A DNA stretch of 64,000 nt from Bryocella elongata (GTDB lineage Bacteria > Acidobacteriota > Terriglobia > Terriglobales > Acidobacteriaceae), in assembly GCF_900108185.1 (NCBI RefSeq), contig NZ_FNVA01000003.1:372001-436000 (forward strand). The letters run 5' to 3'. Below, one piece after another: positions 27,171 to 35,447 of the stretch. The stretch's first letter is position 1, and the number at the start of each line of letters is the position of its first letter. The notes beneath the pieces were generated by a model that was not told where the DNA came from, searched no databases, and saw nothing but the letters and a program-made list of their open reading frames with translations. Made by a program: the position numbers and the translations under genes.

Positions 27171-28163
27171 ATGCAGAACGTGGAACGCACCAGTCAAGGG
27201 CTTAAGGCCCGTCAGCCAGGGGGACTCGCACAGCTCTCCTTCGATGCGGAGCTGCGCCTCTCTCGCGCATCGCATGGCTCGCCTTTTCCTTTGAATCTCG
27301 TGGCGAAGGTCGCCCGACGGGTGGTGGCCCCCCTGGCGCGCAGCTTTGGCTCCCGGCGAACGGTGAAGTGCGTCGTCTATGGCCAGAGCCTCCAGATGCC
27401 CGCTGAGCATCCTCTTCCGGGGATCCTCGTCGTGAATCCGCAGTACAACCGTCCGCTCGCTCTCACCGCCCAGGCGATCGCTGCGGAGCATACCCCATCG
27501 TCCATGCTCGCCGCAGTGGATGTGGGAGCAAATATTGGGGATACCGTCGCCATCCTTGAAGAGGCACTGCCTGGACGATTCGCTTACCTTTGCATCGAGC
27601 CGGAAGAAGAGATAGCCGGTCTCTGTACCGCAAACCACGAAGCCAATTCGCGCGTGGTAGTGACCCGCGCCTTTGTTGGGGAGCAGGAAGGCGCCGAGGT
27701 CTATCTCGAGGATGACGGCAGGGCGAACCCCACCACGCGCGTTGCCGCTCATGGGGTCGCCATGGGCACGCTGCGCCGACTGGATTCCCTTGCGCTGCCC
27801 TTTGTCGAAAGCCGGAATGGCCTCGCCCTCATCAAAGTCGACACCGAAGGCTTTGACTTTGCCGTGTTGCGCTCCGGCGTCGAGCTGCTGCGTCGCTACC
27901 ACCCAGTGCTGTTCTTTGAGTGGTTTCCAAGGTTGCTCCAGGAAGATCCCCTCGATGGCCTTCGGTTCCTCAACAGTCTCGGATATGAGCACATGGTCTT
28001 CTTCACCAACCGCGGCGACTTCTACTGTGCCGCCTCGGGTCTACAGGAAGATCTCTGGGCCAGCCTGCTCCTTGTGACCTCCCGCGTCGAGACGATCCCG
28101 TACTTCGACGTGGCCGCCATGGTCGACCGCTCTACCCGCGACGCGCTCATCTCGCGCTGCTGA
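27171..28163 (+). CDS. FkbM family methyltransferase
   Basis: A SAM-dependent methyltransferase of 330 residues. The SAM-binding motif is AVDVGANIGDTVAI (about residues 113-126); the FkbM signature IKVDTEGFDFAVL follows later, and FEWFPRLL closes the core. These enzymes O-methylate sugars in glycans or glycolipids, or polyketides. Glycosyltransferases occur 3 kb further on, so a glycan substrate is plausible but not shown. GGAG precedes the ATG at 27171, and a TACAAT -10-like box lies at 27097-27102. Confidence 0.87.
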   Translation: MQNVERTSQGLKARQPGGLAQLSFDAELRLSRASHGSPFPLNLVAKVARRVVAPLARSFGSRRTVKCVVYGQSLQMPAEHPLPGILVVNPQYNRPLALTAQAIAAEHTPSSMLAAVDVGANIGDTVAILEEALPGRFAYLCIEPEEEIAGLCTANHEANSRVVVTRAFVGEQEGAEVYLEDDGRANPTTRVAAHGVAMGTLRRLDSLALPFVESRNGLALIKVDTEGFDFAVLRSGVELLRRYHPVLFFEWFPRLLQEDPLDGLRFLNSLGYEHMVFFTNRGDFYCAASGLQEDLWASLLLVTSRVETIPYFDVAAMVDRSTRDALISRC

Positions 28164-28178
28164 ACGGTCTTTGCGGGC

Positions 28179-28970
28179 TCACTTGCTGGAGGCGAGCCGT
28201 TGTCCTGGCGTCCACTCACCCGGTGCGTCCCGGCGCGGGTCGTAGAACAGCATCCGCCCGCAGGTCTCGCAGGTAAACACCTCGTCCTTGTGGGGTGAGT
28301 TTGGATCGCGGTCGGTGATGTCGTTCCAGCGCTGCGTCCGTAGCATCATCTGGCAGGCCGAGCACTTCTGTCCGGTCGCCTCGGAGAGCGCCGTCCCCTT
28401 CGACTTCGCAACGCGATCATACTGCGACAACAACCGTTCGCCTTCCTCGGTCGCGCCAACGTCGGCTCGTATCGCGGCCCTCTCTGAGGTGAGGTCTGCG
28501 ATGCGGGCAGTGTTCTGCTCGGTCAGCACCTCGCAGGCGACCGTTTCGCGGGTAAGCGTCGCGGTCGTCCGCTCCAGAGCCTCCTGCGCATGGCTGCGAT
28601 CGATCTCCAGCTGCTCGGTTCGTTCCATGGAAGCCAGCTCTTCGTCTTCGAGCTTCGCCACGGCCTGCTCGGTGAAGCCGATCTCGTGTTCAAGTGCCGT
28701 GACCTGCGCGGTGGAGGTGGCCGCGTCCAGCTGCTTCCGCAGCCGGGTTTGCTTGTCCTTGTAGCTGCGGACCTCGCTCTCCTGCGTGCGGCGAAGAACC
28801 TCTTCCTTGCGCATGCCCTCGTCGATCTTCCGCAGCGCGTCCTCGGCGGCACGCAATGCGGTCTCGGCGGCCTTGCGACGCGCAGGCACGCCCGCGAGTT
28901 CGCTCTTCAGCCTGGCAAGTTCCAGGTCGACAGCTTGGGCCACGATCAGTTTTTCAAGAACTTCGTTCAT
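28179..28970 (-). CDS. Coiled-coil protein with C4-type zinc ribbon
   Basis: A 263-residue protein. A long antiparallel coiled coil (about residues 5-180, rich in Glu, Arg and Ala) is followed by a C-terminal C4 zinc ribbon: CSACQMML and CETCGRML. This is the CT398/HP0958-type arrangement, whose members act as RNA- or flagellar-linked chaperones in some bacteria and are uncharacterised in most. I chose the ATG at 28970 because MNEVLEKLIVAQAVD is the conserved beginning. It is convergent with the FkbM gene, with a 15-base gap. Confidence 0.82.
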   Translation of the reverse strand: MNEVLEKLIVAQAVDLELARLKSELAGVPARRKAAETALRAAEDALRKIDEGMRKEEVLRRTQESEVRSYKDKQTRLRKQLDAATSTAQVTALEHEIGFTEQAVAKLEDEELASMERTEQLEIDRSHAQEALERTTATLTRETVACEVLTEQNTARIADLTSERAAIRADVGATEEGERLLSQYDRVAKSKGTALSEATGQKCSACQMMLRTQRWNDITDRDPNSPHKDEVFTCETCGRMLFYDPRRDAPGEWTPGQRLASSK

Positions 28971-29146
28971 CTCACAATATTCCGCTATGTTCCCCGTCTT
29001 AACCCGTGGGCACCATCGTACGCGGACGCCGGGGAGACTGCACGCCATCGTGCCAGTTCCCCGCAAGACCCTTTCGAGGGCATTTTTCGCCAACATTCTG
29101 AATCGGACCGCCCAAGACCACAATCTAGAGGAAGAACTCCTTCCGT

Positions 29147-30805
29147 ATGGCTGCAGCTACCGCAACTGAAGTGTCTACCACCGTCGCCGCTCCGCCGTGG
29201 CGTCCGCGCATCAACCCGTGGATCGTCGCGATGACCGTGACGCTGGCCACCTTCATGGAGGTCCTCGACTCCTCCATCGCCAACGTCGCGCTGCCGCACA
29301 TCGCGGGCGGGCTGGGCGCAACGCAGGACGAAGCCACGTGGGTGCTCACCGCGTATCTCGTCGCCAACGCCATCATTCTGCCGGCCGGCGCGTACATGAC
29401 CACCTTCATCGGCCGCAAGAAGTTCTACATGATCTGCGTGGCCCTCTTCGGCATCTCTTCCGCCCTCTGCGGCCTGGCGGTTTCGCTGCCGATGCTGGTC
29501 TTCTTCCGCATCCTGCAGGGTATCGGCGGCGGCGGACTCGCACCGTCGGAGCAGGCAATTCTCGCCGACACCTTCCCGCCGGAGAAGCGTGGCCAGGCCT
29601 TCGCGATGTATGGTCTCGCAGTCGTTGTCGCTCCCGCTATCGGCCCCACGCTCGGCGGCTACATCACCGACAACTTCGACTGGCGCTGGATCTTCTACCT
29701 CAACGTTCCTATCTGCCTGCTTTCGCTGTTCCTCACCTCGCGCATCGTGGAAGATCCACCGTGGGTCGAGAAGCAGGTGAAGGAGTCGCAGAAGGGCGGC
29801 ATCCGGCTCGACCTCATCGGCTTCGGTCTACTCGCCATCACCTTCGGCGCACTCGAGTTCGTGCTCGACAAGGGCCAGGAAGACGATTGGTTCGGCTCGA
29901 AGATCATCACCTTCTTCATCGCCGCCATGGTCATCGCGTTCATCACCATGATCTGGTGGGAGCTCAAGCAGCTGCGCGACGGGCATCGGCCCATCCTCAA
30001 TCTCACCCTCTTCAAGCGACGACAGTTCGCCATCAGCTTCATGCTGATGTTCGTGCTCGGCTTCTCGCTGTATGGCACCACCATCCTCATCCCGCAGTTC
30101 GTGCAGACCCTGCTGGGCTACACGGCGGAGCTCGCAGGCCTTGTGCTCTCGCCTGCCGGCTTCATGATGATGGCCATGATGCCTGTGGTGGGTGTGCTCT
30201 CGGGTAAGATCGACCCGCGCAAGCTCATCGGCTACGGCTTCTTCATGCTCACCGTATCGCTGATGTACATGGCGCAGATCAACCTCGGCATCAGCTATGG
30301 CGAGCTTGTGCTGATGCGCATCTTCCAGGCCTCCGGTCTCGCGTTCCTCTTCATCCCCATCAACACGATCGCGTATATCGGGGTGAAGCAGAACGAGAAC
30401 AACGACGTCTCCGGCCTTACCAACCTCGCGCGTAACATCGGCGGCTCGAGCGGCACGGCCTTCATGGCCACCATGCTCACAAGGCGCACCGCAGCTCATG
30501 AGAACTCGATGATCCGCAACCTGACGCCGAGTAGCCCCGGGTATCAGCAGCAGGTCAGCAAGATGGCCGGCAGCTTCAAGATCGGCAACGGTACCGGCGT
30601 AAAGGGCGGCCCGTTCAACGGCGCCAGCTTCGGCGCCATCCACCAGGCGCAGGCCTACATCTACAACGAGATGCATCGCCAGGCCGCAACACTCGCTTAC
30701 GTGGACATCATCCGCTACCTGACGATCTTCTGCGCCTGCATGATTCCGCTGCTCTTCTTCATCCCGAAGCCACCCAAGAACGCTTCTGCCAGCGCCGGTC
30801 ACTAA
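29147..30805 (+). CDS. DHA2 family multidrug exporter (EmrB/QacA-like MFS)
   Basis: A proton-driven drug exporter of 552 residues with 14 predicted membrane helices. Motif A is present as GRKKFYMICVALFGISS, and motif C lies in the fifth helix as VVVAPAIGPTLGGYITD. The N-terminus MTVTLATFMEVLDSSIANVA is the DHA2 motif D1. No membrane-fusion (EmrA) or outer-membrane partner is adjacent, so it is an orphan EmrB. Substrates are unknown. A perfect 18-base inverted repeat follows 28 bases past the stop. Confidence 0.93.
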   Translation: MAAATATEVSTTVAAPPWRPRINPWIVAMTVTLATFMEVLDSSIANVALPHIAGGLGATQDEATWVLTAYLVANAIILPAGAYMTTFIGRKKFYMICVALFGISSALCGLAVSLPMLVFFRILQGIGGGGLAPSEQAILADTFPPEKRGQAFAMYGLAVVVAPAIGPTLGGYITDNFDWRWIFYLNVPICLLSLFLTSRIVEDPPWVEKQVKESQKGGIRLDLIGFGLLAITFGALEFVLDKGQEDDWFGSKIITFFIAAMVIAFITMIWWELKQLRDGHRPILNLTLFKRRQFAISFMLMFVLGFSLYGTTILIPQFVQTLLGYTAELAGLVLSPAGFMMMAMMPVVGVLSGKIDPRKLIGYGFFMLTVSLMYMAQINLGISYGELVLMRIFQASGLAFLFIPINTIAYIGVKQNENNDVSGLTNLARNIGGSSGTAFMATMLTRRTAAHENSMIRNLTPSSPGYQQQVSKMAGSFKIGNGTGVKGGPFNGASFGAIHQAQAYIYNEMHRQAATLAYVDIIRYLTIFCACMIPLLFFIPKPPKNASASAGH

Positions 30806-30833
30806 GTCTTTCTTCGAAACGTCGCGCTCGATT

Positions 30834-30873
30834 CCGATGTCTCCTTCACGGAAGTCCGTGAAGGAGACATCGG
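30834..30873. terminator. Perfect 18-bp inverted repeat between convergent genes
   Basis: CCGATGTCTCCTTCACGG (30834-30851) and CCGTGAAGGAGACATCGG (30856-30873) pair without mismatch around AAGT. It separates the exporter gene from the convergent glycosyltransferase. Neither side has a T tract, so it may be a bidirectional transcription barrier or transcript stabiliser rather than a classic terminator. Confidence 0.6.
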
Positions 30874-30903
30874 CGTCAAGGCGCTTGAATCGGGTCGCAC
30901 CCA

Positions 30904-31860
30904 TCAGTTCGCACTGGGCGGAATGGAGTCGTCCCCGACGGCGCCGAGGCGCCGGAGCACCATATGCGCTGCGATTCTGTACCGCTTGCCGTTACCGAAG
31001 GGCCACATCGCAAGGGAGCGCAGCATGCGTGTGAGGTGAGGCTGCCCCTGCTCGCGCTCGAGGATAGAGCGGTCACCTTCCAGCATCGACACGCGCCTCC
31101 AGCGGGCCAGGGGACGCAACGGCGCCGCAATGCCTGGCAGGATGAGCCGGTCGAAGACCTCCAGATCGCCCGTGTAGATATGCGCGGGGTCGTTCGTCAC
31201 GTTCGCGCCGTGTCGCCGGTAGAGCATCAGGGGCTCCGGAAAGCTCATGAAGATCGTGCCGGATCGCTTGAGCCGGACCAACAGGTCCCAGTCTTCAGCC
31301 TTGGCCGCGTCCACATGAAACCCCCCGACGCGAACCAGCGCCGACTTGCGCGCCACCGTCCCACTCGGTAGTGCCAGGCACCCATGTTCGAGGGACCGGG
31401 CGAAGTTCTCCGGCGCGCGGCGAATCTCCCCCGGTTTGCCGTCAATCAGGATCTGAAAGCCGCACATGCAGACTTCAGCGACCGGGTTCGCCTGCAGCCC
31501 CGCAATCTGGCGTTCCATCTTATCCGGCAGCCAGACGTCGTCCTGATCGAGGAACGCGATCCACGTCGAGGTCGCATCCGTGATGCCGCGGTTTCGTGAA
31601 CGAACGACTCCCATGTTGGGCTGTGTCAGCACCTGGACATTCGGATAGGAACGTGCGATCTCAGCCGAGTCGTCCTGCGATCCGTCGTCGACGACGATGA
31701 TCTCGTCGACCGGCCTGGTCTGGTTGAGGATGCTTTCGATGGCGGCGCGAAGGAACCGCGCGCCGTTGTAAACCGCAACGACCGCGGTGACACTCCAGGG
31801 CGCGGAGTCCGCGGCAACATCCATGGCCTCCGGCGGCACCAGCTCATACATGAAACACAT
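30904..31860 (-). CDS. Family 2 glycosyltransferase (second of a paralogous pair)
   Basis: A GT-A fold transferase of about 318 residues. The nucleotide-sugar site is visible as VTAVVAVYNGARF, EIIVVDDGSQDDSAE and the metal motif LDQDDVW. An acidic catalytic segment is AEDWDLLVRLKRSG, and the end RLGAVGDD is variable. Donor and acceptor are unknown. It is a close paralogue of the gene just upstream (31914-32855), with the same LYRRHG-N and LRPLARW landmarks. I chose the ATG at 31860 just after GAGCAGGGG; the ATG at 31851 is an alternative. Confidence 0.88.
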   Translation of the reverse strand: MCFMYELVPPEAMDVAADSAPWSVTAVVAVYNGARFLRAAIESILNQTRPVDEIIVVDDGSQDDSAEIARSYPNVQVLTQPNMGVVRSRNRGITDATSTWIAFLDQDDVWLPDKMERQIAGLQANPVAEVCMCGFQILIDGKPGEIRRAPENFARSLEHGCLALPSGTVARKSALVRVGGFHVDAAKAEDWDLLVRLKRSGTIFMSFPEPLMLYRRHGANVTNDPAHIYTGDLEVFDRLILPGIAAPLRPLARWRRVSMLEGDRSILEREQGQPHLTRMLRSLAMWPFGNGKRYRIAAHMVLRRLGAVGDDSIPPSAN

Positions 31861-31913
31861 CCCCTGCTCTTGATTGATGCCAAAACCAACGCAGCCGCGC
31901 GTGCAAAGCCAAC

Positions 31914-32855
31914 TTAGCCGGTACTGACAGATCGCTGGCCACGCCCTACCAGCCCCAGATTCTTCAAAGACATGTGCGCGGCTACCTTGTAACGCCGCCA
32001 GTCGCCCACCGGCCACATCAGGATCGATCGCAGCATCAGCGGAAGGTACCCGGGCTGGCCGTTTTCACGCGCCTGGACCGCCTGCTCCGACAGCAGGCGC
32101 GAAACTCGCAGCCAGCGTGCCATCGGCCGGAGCGGCGCAGGCACCTTTGGAAGCAGGAATCGATCGAAGATGTCCAGATCCCCGCGATAGATAAAGGCCG
32201 CGTCGCTCGTGAGGTTGTTTCCATGGCGGCGATAGTGCATCAGCGGCTCAGGACAGCTGACGAAGGTTGCGCCGGCGCGCTTCAGACGCAGCCAGCAGTC
32301 CCAGTCCTCCGCACTCGTCACGTTGGGATCAAAACCCCCGACGGCAAGCAGGGCGGACCGGCGCAGCACGAAGCAGCTGGGCATGCTGAACGTCCCCAGC
32401 TCCAGACGAGGTCCGAAGTCCTCCGGTGCGCGCATGACCTTGCCGAGGCCGCCATTCTGCAGCAGCTGGTAGCCGGTCACGCAGACATCGGCTGTGGGAT
32501 TCTCGCCCAGCAACTTCATCTGGCGTTCGATCTTTTCGGGCACCCATATGTCATCGCTGTCCAACAGCGCGACCCAGGGCGACGTGGCCGCAGCGATTCC
32601 ACGATTTCGTGCCGTGGACAAGCCAGCGTTCTCAAACGAAAGCACAAGAACACCCGGATAGGAACGCGCCAGCTCCGCAGAGCCGTCCGTCGACCCATCG
32701 TCAATGACCAGGATCTCCTGCACGGGCAGAGTCTGCCGAAGCACACTCTCAATCGCTTCACCCAGGAAGACCGCGCCGTTATAAACCGGGATGATCACGC
32801 TGACCGCACGGTCTTCCGACGCACCGGTGCGGCCAGCTTCAAGAAAGTTCGACAT
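31914..32855 (-). CDS. Family 2 glycosyltransferase (first of a paralogous pair)
   Basis: A 313-residue GT2 enzyme. Motifs are VSVIIPVYNGAVFLGEAIES, EILVIDDGSTDGSAE, LLDSDDIWVP and AEDWDCWLRLKRAG. There are no membrane helices, so it acts on the cytosolic face, probably on a lipid-linked or surface glycan. Sequence order and landmarks match the downstream gene, indicating a tandem duplication. The gap between them is 53 bases. An aldo/keto reductase lies 45 bases upstream on the same strand. Confidence 0.9.
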   Translation of the reverse strand: MSNFLEAGRTGASEDRAVSVIIPVYNGAVFLGEAIESVLRQTLPVQEILVIDDGSTDGSAELARSYPGVLVLSFENAGLSTARNRGIAAATSPWVALLDSDDIWVPEKIERQMKLLGENPTADVCVTGYQLLQNGGLGKVMRAPEDFGPRLELGTFSMPSCFVLRRSALLAVGGFDPNVTSAEDWDCWLRLKRAGATFVSCPEPLMHYRRHGNNLTSDAAFIYRGDLDIFDRFLLPKVPAPLRPMARWLRVSRLLSEQAVQARENGQPGYLPLMLRSILMWPVGDWRRYKVAAHMSLKNLGLVGRGQRSVSTG

Positions 32856-32900
32856 AAGGCGCTTGTGGAAACCCGCACCATTCTAGTGCAACAAAAGCGT

Positions 32901-33938
32901 TTACACCGGCCTTGGGTTACGTTCTTCAAACTGCCGTTGATGCCAGTAGGGGTAGGCCAGCGGCCGTTCACTCGCCGCATCCAACTTCGCGATCTGCTCG
33001 GTCGTCAGCTTCACGTTCACTGCGGCAAGATTGCCCTTCAACTGCTCCTCGTTGCGAGCCCCGATGATCAGCGTAGAGATCGTGGGACGAGAGAGCAGCC
33101 AAGCCAGAGAGATCTGCGGAATCGTCGCTCCCGTCTCGGCCGCAACCTCATCCAGCGCATCGACGACCTTGTACAGGTACTCGTCCTCGATCTGCGGTCC
33201 GATGTCGGTAGCCAGCTGATTGTTCAGGCGGCTGGTCGTGGGCTTCGGCGCTCCGCGGCGCAGCTTGCCGGTCAGGCGTCCCCAGCCCAGCGGAGACCAC
33301 ACCAGCGCTCCGACACCCTGCTCGATGCCCAGCGGCATCAGCTCCCACTCATAGTCGCGCCCCACCAGCGAGTAGTACACCTGGTGCCCAACGTACTTCG
33401 ACCATCCATAGCGCTCGGAGACCGTCAGCGACTTCATCAGGTGCCAGCCGGAGAAGTTCGAGCAGGCGATGTAGCGCACCTTGCCCTGCTTCACCAGCAG
33501 GTCCAGTGTGGAGAGTGTCTCGTCCACCGGCGTCGACGCGTCGAAGCCGTGCATGTGGTAGACGTCGATGTAGTCCGTGCCCAGCCGCTTCAGCGAGCCT
33601 TCCACGGCCTGCAGCAGGTGGTAGCGCGAGCTGCCGACGCTGTTCGGGCCTTCAAACCCGCCACGGAAGGTCGCCTTGGTCGAGATCAGGATGTCCTCGC
33701 GCTTCAGGTGCTTCACGGCCGAGCCCAGCACCGACTCGCTCTTGCCGTCGGAGTAAATGTCCGCCGTGTCGAAGAAGTTGCAACCCGCCTCCATGCAGAG
33801 GTCGATCAGCTTCCGGGCCTCGTCATCCTGGGTATTGCCCCAGGCGGCGAAGACCTCATTGCCTGCACCAAAGGTACCGGTGCCAAAGCACAGCTCGGGA
33901 ACGCGTAGGCCGGAACGGCCGAGGAATCGAGTATTCAT
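32901..33938 (-). CDS. Aldo/keto reductase
   Basis: NADPH-dependent oxidoreductase with a TIM barrel, 345 residues. The catalytic tetrad is visible as Asp57 and Tyr62 in FFDTADIYSDG, Lys88 in LISTKATF and a His in IDVYHMHGFD. The cofactor loop near the C-terminus is STLIIGARNEEQL. The family reduces aldehydes and ketones and the natural substrate cannot be deduced. It may be cotranscribed with the two glycosyltransferases downstream. The start is the ATG at 33938. Confidence 0.93.
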   Translation of the reverse strand: MNTRFLGRSGLRVPELCFGTGTFGAGNEVFAAWGNTQDDEARKLIDLCMEAGCNFFDTADIYSDGKSESVLGSAVKHLKREDILISTKATFRGGFEGPNSVGSSRYHLLQAVEGSLKRLGTDYIDVYHMHGFDASTPVDETLSTLDLLVKQGKVRYIACSNFSGWHLMKSLTVSERYGWSKYVGHQVYYSLVGRDYEWELMPLGIEQGVGALVWSPLGWGRLTGKLRRGAPKPTTSRLNNQLATDIGPQIEDEYLYKVVDALDEVAAETGATIPQISLAWLLSRPTISTLIIGARNEEQLKGNLAAVNVKLTTEQIAKLDAASERPLAYPYWHQRQFEERNPRPV

Positions 33939-34017
33939 AGCGCTTCAGATGCTCCCTCGTAGAACGATGATGCGAGCTTAGCTGATGATCGGCGCATCCT
34001 GCATGAACCGCCCAGAG

Positions 34018-35253
34018 CTAGCTGTACCAATGCAGCTCTACGGGCCCCGGCAGCGGATGCTCGCCCTGGCCACTCAGCCGGCGCTGCTTCAGCGCGAAGT
34101 ACCACTTCGCCGGCTTGTCCGCATCGTCGATCAGCATCAGCCCCGGGTGCGACCGCAGACCCCGCGCCTGCTCCACCATTGTCTGCTGGTCCTGTGCCAC
34201 GAACTTCGCTCCAAAGTACTTCGCGATCGGCAGCACTAACGGCACGTGATACCCGATATCCCACGCCGCGATCACATCGATGCGGCAACTCGTCGGCGTC
34301 ACGGGCGTCACGGTGGTCAGGGAAGAGAACCACCGCTCCACGCCCTTGTCGTTCTTCGCGCGAATCGTCTCCGTGCGGCGATTCGGCAGCACAAAGTCGA
34401 TGGTCGTGATCGGCTTGCCCAGGATGCGATACGGCAGGCTGTTGGAGCTGGGGGCATGCGCGCTCATGCGGAAGCCGTCGTTGAATCCGCGACGCGCAGG
34501 CTCACTGGCACCCACAATCGGCTCAAAGTGCTTGGTCTTCTCGTGGATGCTCTCCGCCGAGCGCCACCACCACGCGCGATGCACGAACGGCCCATGCGCC
34601 GGGTCCATCAGCCCGATGATGCCGTGGTCGACGTTGCAGGGAAGATCGGCCTGCAGGTGCGCCGAGCGAAACCGCTTGCCAAATTTGGGTAGCTCCGGCA
34701 CGGGAGGCAGAGCGCTCAGATCAAACTGACCGCGCACGTCGAACGGAAGGCGTCCGGCACCTGCCTCAGGCACGTAGACCCACGCATAGCCATCGCGCTC
34801 CACCACCGGAAAGCTGTTGGCGAAGATCTTCGTCGGCTCCAGGATATCGAACTGCGTCAGCGAAGGAATCTCTTCGCAGCGTCCGCTGCAGGGCTCGAAG
34901 CGCCAGCCGTGGTACTTGCACTGCACGGTCTCGCCATCGAACCATCCGGCCGAGAGCGGTATGCCACGATGCGGGCAAAGGTCACGCATCGCAAACAGCG
35001 AGTTGTCCTTCTTGCGGCCAATCAACATCGGGATGCCCAGCAGCGTGGCCAGCGCTGTCTCGCGAGTCTTCATCTGGTCCGCGCGCAGGGCAGGGTACCA
35101 GTCGCCGAAGACCATCTCGGCCGGCGGCCCGGTGCGGGCATCGGGCATGGCCAGCAGGTCGGCATGCACATCTCGCGCACGGATGGGCCGCATGTTGGCC
35201 CACTGGGCCGACGGATTAGCAGCCTTGTCTGCTCGGTTGGAAGTCGAACTCAT
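34018..35253 (-). CDS. Rieske [2Fe-2S] ring-hydroxylating oxygenase, alpha subunit type
   Basis: A 411-residue non-heme iron oxygenase. The Rieske cluster is bound by Cys93, His95, Cys112 and His115 in CPHRGIPLSAG and CKYHGWRF. The mononuclear iron site is in CNVDHGIIGLMDPAHGPFVH. The domain order and length fit the vanillate O-demethylase / pheophorbide-a-oxygenase branch, which hydroxylates or demethylates aromatic or polycyclic compounds. No ferredoxin or reductase gene is adjacent, so electrons must come from elsewhere. The ATG at 35253 starts the protein. Confidence 0.9.
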   Translation of the reverse strand: MSSTSNRADKAANPSAQWANMRPIRARDVHADLLAMPDARTGPPAEMVFGDWYPALRADQMKTRETALATLLGIPMLIGRKKDNSLFAMRDLCPHRGIPLSAGWFDGETVQCKYHGWRFEPCSGRCEEIPSLTQFDILEPTKIFANSFPVVERDGYAWVYVPEAGAGRLPFDVRGQFDLSALPPVPELPKFGKRFRSAHLQADLPCNVDHGIIGLMDPAHGPFVHRAWWWRSAESIHEKTKHFEPIVGASEPARRGFNDGFRMSAHAPSSNSLPYRILGKPITTIDFVLPNRRTETIRAKNDKGVERWFSSLTTVTPVTPTSCRIDVIAAWDIGYHVPLVLPIAKYFGAKFVAQDQQTMVEQARGLRSHPGLMLIDDADKPAKWYFALKQRRLSGQGEHPLPGPVELHWYS

Positions 35254-35447
35254 CGCGCCTCTAGTGTACGGCTGGAGATTGGCCTCATCATCCGCCCAGA
35301 CCGCCCAAACGCCGCGTGTCCTTCGTCACCGCGCCGGTGGTGGCATTCCGCTAGCCAGAGAACTGCAGATTCGATCGAGTCCCAAGGCTATCCAGCCGAC
35401 GACCTTCTGACATCTCACGGAGCAGAGAACTTACCCCACTACACTGG

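Noticed and set aside
31974-33908. 644-codon plus-strand frame
   Set aside because: Antisense to the glycosyltransferase and aldo/keto reductase genes; Arg/Gln/His-rich nonsense product.
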